A stretch of 64,000 nt of DNA from Miscanthus floridulus (taxonomy: Eukaryota > Streptophyta > Magnoliopsida > Poales > Poaceae). Below are positions 54,391 to 64,000 of the stretch, piece after piece (the first letter of the stretch is position 1; each line of letters opens with the position of its first letter). Below the pieces are notes generated by a model. The model was not told where the DNA came from. It saw only the letters and a list, made by a program, of their open reading frames with translations, and did no database searches. A program made the translations under genes and the position numbers. The DNA lies in assembly GCF_019320115.1 (NCBI RefSeq), contig NC_089581.1, positions 94,424,802 through 94,488,801 of the forward strand, read 5' to 3'.

Positions 54391-55101
54391 CTAGAGTAGT
54401 CTGGTCATGGGCTTAGCTATCTTAGAAAAATCTAGAATGAAACGATGATAGTAGCCTGCTAACCCTAGAAAACTCCAAACTTCATAAATCAGAGTCGGGG
54501 CCTTCCAATCCATGACCTCTTGTACTTTAGATGGGTCTATAGAAATTCCATCTTCTGATAAGATGTGACCCAAGAAAGTTACTTTCTCCAACCAGAATTC
54601 ACATTTTGCTAATCTTGGCATATAATTTATGCTCCCTCAATCTAGATAACACAATCCTCAGATGCTCTGCATGATCTGTCTCATTCTCCAAGTAAATTCA
54701 GGATATCATCGATAAACATGACCACGAACTTGTCGAGTTTAGGGCATGAATACTAAATTCATCAAATACATGAAGTAGGCAGAAGCATTTGTTAGTCCAA
54801 AAGACATGACCAAATACTCATACAAGCCATACCTAGTGGAGAAAGTTGTCTTAGGTACATCTTCTGGCCTAATCTTAATCTGATGATAACCTGACCTCAA
54901 GTCAATCTTAGAGAATACCTTCGCTTTTGCTAGTTGATTGAACAGGATATCGATGCGAGGCAAAGGATACTTATTCTTAATGGTCACAGCATTAAGCGGC
55001 CTATAATCCACACACATTCTCAAGGATTTGTCCTTCTTCTTTACAAATAAAGATGGACATCCCCATGGAGGCAAACTAGGTCGAATGAGACCTTTGTCCA
55101 A
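54391..55101 (-). pseudogene. pol: Tekay-2 reverse transcriptase
   Basis: Block 1 (54739-55101): [53 protein letters not shown] with catalytic Asp, [15 protein letters not shown]. Active site FIDDIL after a frameshift near 54735. Block 2 (54391-54621): KCEFWLEKVTFLGHILSEDG, DPSKVQEVMDWKAPT, GLAGYYHRFI. The sequence type is Tekay/Del. Confidence 0.9.
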
Positions 55102-55730
55102 CTAGTTCCTGTAGCTGAATTTTAAGTTTGGCTAACTCATTTGGTGGCATCCTATATGGTCTTCTTGAGATAGGTGTTGTACCTGGCACTAACTCGATCT
55201 TAAATTCCACATCCCTATCAGGCAGTAAACTAGGCAACTCATCTGGGAACACATATGGAAATTCACAAACTACTGGAATATCATAGAGAGTAGTGGCTTG
55301 GATAGCACAAGACAAGTTTTGAAGATCAAAACTTCTAGGAAGTGGCACTAGAAAAGCACCTTCCCCCTTAGGTTCCCTCAACATAATGGTTCTAGTGGAC
55401 GTGCCGATAAGAACCCTATGTCCACGCATCCACTTCACGCCCAAGATCACATCTATAGCTAATCCTGGCAATACTATCAGATCCATAGTGTACTCCCTCT
55501 CTTGTATGGAGATGAGCACATCTCTGACTATTTGATTTGTATAAATAGTAGCCCTAGCTAAATTTATACTACAACCACTCTTGTCTACCTGAATTATCTT
55601 CTAATCATGCTTAGATGCAAATGTTTGGCTCATAAATGAATGAGAAGCTCTAGAATCAAATAAAATAATAGCAGGAAGTTTGTTATCAAGAAACATACCG
55701 GTGGTAACAACATCCCCTATGGGAATTTCT
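55076..55730 (-). pseudogene. pol: Tekay-2 protease and protease-RT linker
   Basis: Retropepsin with LPAIILFDSRASHSFMS: the catalytic Asp is present but DSG is DSR (plus 55646-55657). Then DLIVLPGLAIDVILGVKWM, a well-known chromovirus protease end. The linker reads PVVCEFPYVFPDELPSLLPD, VEFKIELVPGTTPISRRPY and MPPNELAKLKIQLQEL. 55076-55519 is a single open frame of 147 codons. Confidence 0.9.
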
Positions 55731-56834
55731 TCCATCGCAGTGTAGTGCACGTATCTAGAACGTGCCTTAGGATTGACCTGCTTCTAATTACCCTGGTTTT
55801 GATTTCCACCCTTCTTGGGATGGGGGCACTCCTTGGCCCAATGACCCAACTGATTATAGTTGAAGCATGGCTAGGTTGTTCCTTGGTCCTGCTGAGCTTC
55901 CCTAGCCTACATTGCCCTTAGGTATGGCAATGGTGAATGCCCTATGAAATGTCTTCTAGGGGCGATTATCCTGAGCTTTTGGCTGAGTAGGCCTATACTT
56001 AGGCGTTGGTGGATGAAATTGTGGCCTAGCTACCAGCTGGAGCTCTGGACTGAGATGATCCTAAGGTGCCTGCCTTAGCTGCTCTCTTGCAGGCCCTTTG
56101 CTGCTAGCGTGCAAGTTGGTCTAATTCTTCTAGGTTAAGGCATCACTGACAAACTCATTATAAGTGGCACACCTCGAGTTGGCCATGGTCTTCATCAGTT
56201 TGGTGCTAAGGCCTCTCTTGAAGCTCTCTATCTTCTTTTCCTCTATGTTGACAAACTCTAGGGCATATCTAGGATAGATTGTTGAAGGCATGCAGGTACT
56301 CAGTAAGGGTCTTGGTCCCTTGAGTGAGTCTCATGAACTTGACAGCTTTCATGCGCATCAGCCCCAAGGGAATGTGATGTCCCCTAAAGGCTAGCTTGAA
56401 CTGATCCCATGTCACCTAGTGCATTTGTAGGTAGAGAAGACATGAAATGAGTCCACCATATCCCTGTCTGTCCCTACAGTTGATGGGACACATATTCGAC
56501 CTTGTGATGCTTAGTAACCCTCAACAGGTGAAACTTCTGCTCGAACATGTTTGGCCACTCATCCGCTTGGAGCGGTTCTTTGGCCTCTTTGAAGATAGGA
56601 GGCTTGGTGCCCTAGAAGTCCTTGAATGAACTATACTAGGTTTGGTTCTGGCCCTTGATGTTGCTGGCAAGCATGAGCAGTGTTCTGCGCAATGTGGCGT
56701 GGTGTATCCTCCATTGCTCTTTGATTTCCTAGGAATTATGCGAACAACTCATTCACGGACGGTGATGGTGGTGGTGGTAAGTCACCATCATTACCACCTT
56801 GGCTGGTACCTGCTCCAGCGCTAGTGCGAGTCAT
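55731..56834 (-). pseudogene. gag: Tekay-2 Gag
   Basis: ATG at 56832-56834 (MTRTSAGAGTSQGG), then a Pro-rich stretch. Central capsid pieces include VTWDQFKLAFRGHHIP and FMRLTQGTKTLTEYLHAFNNL. The nucleocapsid knuckle reads CFNYNQLGHWAKECP at about 55825-55866, with the second Cys replaced by Tyr. Frames are broken several times. Confidence 0.82.
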
Positions 56835-58390
56835 CTGCACAATTGCAATAATAAGTGATTATTGGATGATATCAAGAGATTATAGATGAATTGTGTAATT
56901 ATGCCAAACTCAAATTACATGGAGAGAATCTTAGATTCATACAATAAAATAGAGGCACAATAATTCATTCTCACAACATAGCATCACCAATTTTATCACT
57001 TATCGTACTCGCAACGCGTTAACATTCATTTCATTTTTCACTAGTAAAACAAAACTAGGAATTTCATCAAAGTTCAACCCATCACAGATTAACATGCAAA
57101 GTACCAATATTACACCTGAAGTTATGTCATGAGTACTGAAGTTCAAACTACAAGTCTATTCCAAAGATAGTAGGGATATATCTAGCGCATTGAACTAGCC
57201 ACTAGACTACTCTACTCTTCAGCATGCTAGCTATCAAGGTTGGAGATAGCATCATCCCCGTGTTGCTGACATATATGGCTCAGCACCTCAAAAGCAACTA
57301 TTTGGGCAGCTTCCCAAGGAGTTTTCCCTTCGGAATCCACCTTCCACTCCTACCATAGGGGTGCTTGGGTACGAGCTAGTATGGTTAACTACACCTCATA
57401 CCATGGCTGTCCTTCTAGGTATACCTCATTCTAGGAATAGAGAGGTGGTTTGGTATATTCCGCATAATGCAAGACCCTCCAAAGTAGGGCAGGGGTACCA
57501 AACATTTCCTAGGAAAGTCTCACTCTCAGCTAATGCTTGCCATCTGTTCCAACAAAATGGTGCAACTCTCATGAGAATAATGTTATAATATAAAAGAGTT
57601 ACTTAACCAAATAAGAGACTTATAAGGGGGGAACAATGCAAGTGTGTAATGAATGATTGATCATGATGCATGTATGTTTCAGTATGTCCTCACAAACTTA
57701 GGAAAATTAAACTTCTAATGACATACATGGTGGCATACATGAGTTCTCTCATATATAACGTAGCTAGTCAGGCTACATGTTTCGCTGTTAGTGTACCTGC
57801 AAAAGAATTTCATTTCAGCCCAACCCCACAAGTATATATGCAGAAATAAAAATCTAGGCTCTAGGTTGTAAGCTAAATACTTCCATATATATACACACAT
57901 ATATGTACTTTTATATGAAAGCTACCCGAAAGTAAATATGTCCCATATATACATATAAGTATTCATATACAGTCGTATCTAAGCTAACCCACAATTAAAT
58001 ACTTCCAGTATATATATGAGACATATATATACTTTAGTATCAAAGCTAACTCTCCCTATTAGACCGCACTCTCACATCTTGCGGTCATGTCACTGTGATG
58101 ATGAGTGGCCTCTTACCTTGGGCGTAGAGGCATTTGATCCATACATTATCACTCAAGTGAATGGTATACATACAATAGCACGCCATATGGATGACAAAAA
58201 TAAAAACCCCCAAGTTAGTACTTAATTAGCCACCTGAAATCCATAACTAAGCATAAAGTGATCACTGGGACACTTTAAATTCAAACTTTAGGTTTAAACA
58301 CCTATATATATCTATCAGTTGCCAAAACTGGTTTTGGAAAAACAAAAACCTTTGTTTTAAATACACATGTGGCAATTAATGTTGAATCTT
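56835..58390 (-). other. Leader of Tekay-2 with AT-rich duplication
   Basis: About 1.5 kb between primer site and gag, long for the family. No protein hallmarks (ORF 57361-57588 and others are noise). At about 57875 and 57997 the string AAATACTTCCA begins two degenerate copies of a roughly 120-bp ATATAT-rich unit. Confidence 0.6.
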
Positions 58391-58402
58391 GCTCTAATGC
58401 CA
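58391..58402 (-). other. Primer-binding site of Tekay-2
   Basis: Minus strand TGGCATTAGAGC, two transitions from TGGTATCAGAGC, two bases from the LTR end CTACA. Confidence 0.82.
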
Positions 58403-58404
58403 GC

Positions 58405-61400
58405 TGTAGTAGAACCGTTTAGTTTATAAGAGCACAAGTACAATAGTAGCCCACAAGCAATCACACTGTCATACTTGAGACCATATAAACCCAGTAGTCT
58501 ATCGAGTATCACGAAGGGTCTCGATTAACCATCAACATACAACCAAGATCGTACATGATTCAACTTACATGTCACATGTTACATAAACTTCATAATTACA
58601 ATTCCATACACTAGAGTACGACTAAAAGTTATTACAAACCAGGTTCAAATAAAGTAGTAGCGGAAGCAAATAAAGTTTGAAACAAACATCTCACATCATT
58701 GTTCAAATACTGTGCCAGCTCAAGTTCACACCCACAAAAGCATAATAGAGGGATTAACGAGAGGTGCCTTGCCCAGGGCTCTACTCCTCGTCCATGGCAA
58801 GACAGAAGCAGTTCTTATATTAGCCATGATACATCATACTATCTACAACAATGGGAAATAAACCCTAAGTATAAGAAGGTACTCAGCTAGAATTACCCAT
58901 CATAAACCAAAAATAAAGTGACTCCAAGGATTATGCAAGGTTGTATAAGTGGAGCTAGCTTGACAACATTTTGCATAAAAAGCTTACCAATTCAAGTATA
59001 TAGTTATAATTCAGTCATCAAGTTAATTATAGCTATTCATCTCTAGATTAGCAACTAACCTATGTCAAACATGTGGTATATCATTTAGTATCATACAATA
59101 GTAACCATAGCCGGTATAATAATTTTATGTTCATCCAAACCATCATATTCCATAACACAGTTACTACGATGTTGGTGTGAGTCAGAGTTTCTCACTATCC
59201 GGGAGAGATGGCGATTCAAATCGATTTCAACAAGCTGAGAATTTATTCCTAACACAAACCTAGACATACCTGCACCAAGGTAGTCTTAGGTCACCTTTGG
59301 TACAACTCAGGTCCAATTTGCGGGTTTGATCAGCACCGCACAATCAGGGACAACCTGCTGCCAAGACGTTTAGGCCCGGCTTACCCTTGGGCTCATGTCT
59401 AGCTCCCCACACATCCTTACTACCATCTAGAGTGCGCACTTTCAAAGAATGGGTCCTGGCCTGAGTTGAGCTACTCGGCTTCATGGTTGGAATGAGTTAT
59501 CCGGCCAGCTAAGTGAGAGGCATGCTTTCAATCTCGATAGAGTCGCCAACAATGGTACGGTCCTTAATCGCCATAGACAGAATCACATGAGTCAACCCAC
59601 ACATAGACTCCACCTATCCCCCATTTACATTACCCCATGGTTATGTTCCACGATAGCAAATATAGCCAACCGTGCTTTGGTATCCACCTATATCTCGCAA
59701 GTGACTGGAAATCACCCGACTTCTACCAGTCTAAGCATGGCTAAGCATATATTTGATCCAGGACCTACACAGGGTTAAAGGAATATATCTAGACAAGGTA
59801 GTTCTATGCATCAAGTGTTTCCAATCAACTCTTATAATCTAATGCATCAAACATAAAAGACTCAAGTGATATTTTGTAAAACATAGGAGGCTTAAAATGC
59901 TCCGGAGCTTGCCTTTGATAAAGGAAGTTGGCCTGTGATCTAGGCACTTGGGTAGGTCTTCAAGAGTTTGCTCCTCTCCTTCTGGAGCTATGTCCTGAGG
60001 TGCCTCCTGTTGTTCCTCTTCTTCTTCGTTGAATTCCAATAGAGTTATCCCCTCGGACGATCCTATATGCATGAGCAGGAAATCAGATATCATGGATGCA
60101 TATCTAATGACATGTATAATATGATATGATGTGATGAATGCATCCTCATAAGTGTTCTCAGTAGCATTGCATTAAGATGATAACAAGTTACATTTTCTTT
60201 TACTGAGTAGGTGCATATCTCGTCTCTAGTAACTTAAACAAACACTTATGTAAATCATTTTCTGGACTACAAGACAACAGCCAATTGTTTTGACTATAAC
60301 TAGAGTTATTCACATCAAAATAATATGGTTGCAGACATTCTAGAAAGCTTATGAAATTGTCTACAACTTTATTTTATTCATCTTAATGTGATTCAGTAGT
60401 TATCTAGATCAAACAATTCAATCTTTTAGATTTGTCCAGGGAGCAAGTATTTCTGACAGCAGACTTCTAACAGCAATAATTCTCAAACCATAAGGCCTAT
60501 GACTATTGCCATTTAACACAAGGTAGATAAGTAAGTTATCTACAACTTTGTTATTAACCATCATTACAGAAAAGATCATTATCATCGTGAAATCATCACC
60601 ACAACAGAAACTACACATGCAGTCATCTAGTTGAATTATAAAGCAATAATGAACTAGTTGCCTATAAACAAATACTTCTAAGCCTCACTAACAATATCAA
60701 TAGATTATATGCATCACACACACCATAGAAAACATCATGGTTAAGCCTAACAAATTTATTTATATTCATTTATTAATTTCCTTAGATAATAAGATGATTT
60801 ATAGAGTAAATATTTCTAGTGCTCAATAAATTCCAAGAAAATTACTATAGGCTACACATGACCATAATATTCTACTGTACAAATTTCATAGAATTTAGAC
60901 AAGTATAGCTACCTCTACAAAAATGATAAGTTACATATGCTTATTTTAGCACAAATAGTTTAGCATAGTGAAAAGTGTCAAGCAACAGATTTCATATTTT
61001 TCTTACTTTCCTCCTAGCATGAGAATACTATCATATGTGATGTATTTTTACCCCAATTAATTTCACTAGAATCTAGCAATTAATTAAGATTAAATAGGAA
61101 GACCATATTTCAAGTATGTTTACTGTTGGTTTAATATTTTTCCTAGCTAGAGCATGTCAACACAAGACCAACAAAATTTGAATCACAATTTTATCACCTT
61201 CCTAGCTCAAGTTATGCATTTTACAAGATATAAACTACTTTAAAAGCACTTATTTTCTCAATTTATTTCTCCTAGAATAATACCCTAAGTAGTAGATTTC
61301 ATATTTTTATCAAATAGTACACTTCAAGATGAATCTAACAAAATTTTGTTCAGGCCCATTTGGATCCTCCTAGCTCCAGATATGAAATTTTGAAGTTTGT

Positions 61401-63072
61401 ATTCATATCTATGAAATTAATTCAAAAACCAACTAAACCCTAAATGCTATGTACACCCGGTCTACTACACCCACGGTGGCTGACAGCGGGGGCCCATAGG
61501 TCAACTCGGCCCCACATGTCAGTGGAACTAGAGCAGAGCACCGGCTTGACCTGGCGGTGACCTCGTCGACGGTGAGGTCTCCGGTGGTGCAGTCGGCACT
61601 GATGTGTTCGCCATGACATTCCGCATCCAGCGAGCTAGATGGTCGAACCTCTAACAATGGTTGTCTACAGTGGTGGCGCTAATGGCGAACAGCGGCGCTG
61701 TGCTGCGGTGGGTTTGTCATCTCTGACGACGGCAAGCTTAGGCGGTGCAGCTACACCTTTATAGGGATCTAGCGGATACCTAGGGTTTGGATTAGGGCTT
61801 GTGAGAGCATTGGTGAGGCATGGCCACATGCATGGCAACACGGCGGCGCAAGCGCAACGGTGACATGGCAGCGTTCCGCTCCGACGAGGCCAACATTGGC
61901 TTAATGGCCAACGGCGTGAGAAGGACATGACCCTATGCTAGCCCTAATGAGGGAAGAGAGTGAGTGAGATGGCTCGGTGGAGCATGACCACGGTGAGCGC
62001 AAGCTCAGTGGCGCTTCGGCGAGGGTACAGCTACAAAAACTCGCCCTTAGGCATTTACCTTGGCTCGATTGGCATGGCTAACTGGTTGGGAAGGTGGAGG
62101 AGGTGTTGGCTGAGTGGTGCGCACGAGTAATCGGACAATGGCATAGTGGCAATAGCAAGCAAGCTCGACGGAGGTGCGGTGGTGACGGTGGTGGTGCGGT
62201 TCCGCTTCGGCGATCACGAGAGCGGAAGAGAGTGAGGGTGCAAGTGTGTGGAAATGAGAAGCAGCCAGCTCACTCTCCCTCTTGACACGGTGACATGTGC
62301 GTAGGCGAGCGGCGACACGCGGCGCGCGACGTCTAAGCTAGTCGGCCATGACCGACGCCCATCCGGCCGGTTTGAAAAGGCCATCAGGCCGACTAAAATG
62401 GCCCTGTTCGCTAACCTTTATCTCCTAATCCGTGGCGAATCAGCAAAAACAATATTAGTGAAAGTTGTAGAGCTATGTGAGATTTCCAACTTTGCTTTAG
62501 GGAGTAACATCTAATTCGTCATGATTTTCAAAATGCAAAGCTCCAAAGTAGGTCACATTAAAACTAAAATCAGCTTGTGACAGCAAATTTTCTAAGTTTG
62601 AAAATAGCATTTCATTGCTACTTATGGGCCCTATTTGACCATGCTAGGCACTAAATTAGCTCATGACCCTTAAATAAAGTTTGTTACCATGATGTGAACT
62701 ACAACTTTTATTTAGGTCACACAGCCATGCAAACACTCTAAGCTATTGTTCAACTTTGATCAAACTAGTATCATGAAAATGGCATTTCAAATGAAACCAA
62801 CACTTAGAAGCAAATTTGGTTTATGTCATGAATATGAACATTATTCCAATTATCATTCTAGATGTGTATAAGGTATTTTGGTGACCTCACAACCATTTCT
62901 TATATTGGTCACACATGATTTCAAGCATATGCATATATAATTAACACTACATGTGATAAGAAGAAAGTGATCAAAATGAAACTTCATATGCTCATGCTCA
63001 TGAATTCTTGGATGATGCTTGTGCTCATGAAATGCAAATGCTAAATGCAATGCTTAACACTAAGGTGTTACA
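58405..63072 (-). repeat. 5' LTR of Tekay-2 (4668 bp)
   Basis: Plus-strand ends TGTAGTAGAACC and AAGGTGTTACA; collinear with 47704-52369. The GC-rich block is at about 61440-62400. Promoter not pinpointed. Confidence 0.94.
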
Positions 63073-63077
63073 GTTAT
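63073..63077 (-). repeat. Target-site duplication GTTAT, right copy
   Basis: Matches 47699-47703 exactly; followed by CTATCCTAAATGTG, the continuation of the SIRE-2 LTR. Confidence 0.93.
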
Positions 63078-63346
63078 CTATCCTAAATGTGATCACACTC
63101 GCTAAGTGTCTTGATCACCAAAACAATGAGCTCCTATCAAATATACCTTTGTCTTGAGCTTTTTATTTTTATCTTTCTTCTTTTCCAAGCCCGAGCACTT
63201 GATCATCTCCATGGCCATTACCATCATCATGATAATCATCATTTGCTCCACCACTTGGAATGTGTTACCCTATCTCATGATCACTTAGAGCAATGGGTTA
63301 GCACTTAGGGTTTCATCAATTCACCATAACCAAACTAGAGCTTTCA
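63078..63346 (-). repeat. SIRE-2 5' LTR, outer segment
   Basis: CTATCCTAAATGTGATCAC ... CTAGAGCTTTCA. The terminus CTTTCA pairs with TGAAAG at 46033. Together with 46033-47703 it gives one 1940-bp LTR. Confidence 0.88.
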
Positions 63347-63587
63347 ATGTTGTATAGCATGATCACCATGGATAGGAATCTTCCATGTGGAGCTATATCT
63401 GGATCTAGATCAAGATGTGGATAGAGAGAGTAAAGGAGAAAAAGTTTGATGCCAAAAAACAAAATAAAAACATGTCCATATAGAAACCATGTTAATTATG
63501 TGTTCAATAGAATTATATTTTCCATATTGTATATTTAGAGTTTGTTGCATATATTACTTGTTTTCATTAGGACAGGGAGGTTGTCAA
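63347..63587. other. Flank between SIRE-2 LTR and next LTR
   Basis: 240 bp, AT-rich, no ORF. The end AGGACAGGGAGGTTGTCAA resembles a weak polypurine tract before the LTR start at 63588, so this is probably the 3' interior of another gypsy element. The first five bases (ATGTT) would be the SIRE-2 target duplication. Confidence 0.45.
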
Positions 63588-64000
63588 TGTAACACCCTAG
63601 GTGTTAGGCTTGCATAATTGCACTTGCATTGCATAACATAAGCAGCATTCATTCATGCATAAGCATTTCTATATGAAACATTGCTATGAAACATGCGATG
63701 GTTCTTTTAAGTTTCATTGTATGTATTCTTTATGATCATGTGTGATTGAGTGCAAGTGATTGATGTTGGTCACTAAAATACCTTAGCTACACTTAGGATG
63801 TCTAATGGAACAATGTTCATGTTAATGACTTTGCCTAATTATGCTTCTAGGGTTTGGTTTGACTAGGTGCTCCTCTTGAGTGCTTTTGTTTGACTGAACT
63901 GGAACATTGCCATAGAGTGTTTGCATGCCTAAGAAACCTAAAGCAAAGTAGTAGCAAATTATATATGGAACAACCTTTGTTTAGAGGTCAAGTCATGAAA
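63588..64000 (+). repeat. Start of another Tekay-type LTR (plus strand)
   Basis: TGTAACACCCTAGGTGTTAGGC onward matches, with divergence, the reverse complement of the Tekay-2 LTR from 63072 downwards (GCATTGCAT, ATGATCATGTGTGA, GGTCACTAAAATACCTTA, AGAGTGTTTGCATG). Runs off the window. Confidence 0.8.

Larger units (their letters stand above)
47704..63072 (-). mobile_element. Tekay-type chromovirus with 4.67-kb LTRs (Tekay-2), minus strand
   Basis: 15,369 bp between perfect GTTAT duplications. LTRs 47704-52369 (4666 bp, 3') and 58405-63072 (4668 bp, 5') are collinear throughout. Interior 6 kb: leader, gag, protease, RT, RNase H, integrase, chromodomain, polypurine tract. Protein sequence and LTR terminus TGTAACACC on the minus strand indicate Tekay/Del. 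Many stops. In two sampled stretches of the LTRs I counted roughly 5-10% differences, so it is older than the element at 10019. Confidence 0.93.
44678..63346 (-). mobile_element. Ty1-copia SIRE-like element (SIRE-2), 5' end, interrupted
   Basis: Minus strand: gag fragment, primer site at 46018-46030 and a 1940-bp 5' LTR split into 46033-47703 and 63078-63346 by the 15.4-kb Tekay-2. LTR ends TGAAAGG and GCTTTCA match the SIRE-1 pattern. The rest of the element is lost beyond the Tat-2 insertion. Confidence 0.88.

Noticed and set aside
1..64000. Host protein-coding genes
   Set aside because: All long ORFs resolve to retroelement gag/pol or lie in LTR or leader sequence present in two copies; no exon-like conserved domain found.

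Overview
The window looks like an intergenic block of a grass (Poaceae) nuclear genome, probably Andropogoneae-like. I infer this from the retrotransposon lineages present (SIRE/Maximus Ty1-copia; Tekay-, Athila- and Tat-type Ty3-gypsy) and from their LTR style. I found no host gene, tRNA, rRNA or CRISPR. Almost every base belongs to nested LTR retrotransposons, most of them decayed.

Layout. (1) 1-7015: 5' two thirds of a fairly young SIRE-type copia element on the minus strand (gag, protease, integrase, RT, start of RNase H, 5' LTR 5454-7015). It is inserted in the first LTR of (2) a Tekay-type gypsy element on the plus strand (7016-22925) whose interior has shrunk to about 2.5 kb. (3) 10019-16580: a complete LTR element with two 1364-bp LTRs and a perfect CTATG target duplication, sitting in the same Tekay LTR. 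It has a Gag, a long unrecognised protein and a chromovirus-like polyprotein tail, but no RT, RNase H or integrase. (4) 22926-29930: two Athila-type elements head to head, each with a doubled tRNA-Asp-type primer site. (5) 29931-38358: a minus-strand Athila element with both LTRs and recognisable gag, protease, RT, RNase H and integrase. (6) 38359-39191: minus-strand Tekay-type LTR fragment. (7) 39192-42632: plus-strand Tat-type element (RT, RNase H, second archaeal-type RNase H, integrase, short LTR). (8) 42633-44677: minus-strand Tat-like 5' end with its LTR, inserted in (9) the gag of a second SIRE-type copia element (44678-63346). That copia LTR is split by (10) a 15.4-kb Tekay-type element (47704-63072) with 4.67-kb LTRs and a perfect GTTAT target duplication. 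(11) 63588-64000: start of one more Tekay-type LTR.

How the parts relate. These are not cooperating genes; the logic is the order of insertion. Short duplications, split LTRs and comparison of LTR copies give much of it: the element at 10019-16580 is younger than its Tekay host, and the 15.4-kb element is younger than the second copia element. A hand count of about 19 differences between the two 1364-bp LTRs (about 1.4%) suggests insertion within roughly the last 0.5 million years if the commonly used grass rate of 1.3e-8 per site per year applies.

The best candidate for something undescribed is the non-autonomous element at 10019-16580. It keeps a Gag and a polyprotein tail that runs into the 3' LTR, but replaces the enzymatic part with roughly 650-700 residues I cannot assign, split between two ORFs that overlap by 11 bases at a stop/start junction.
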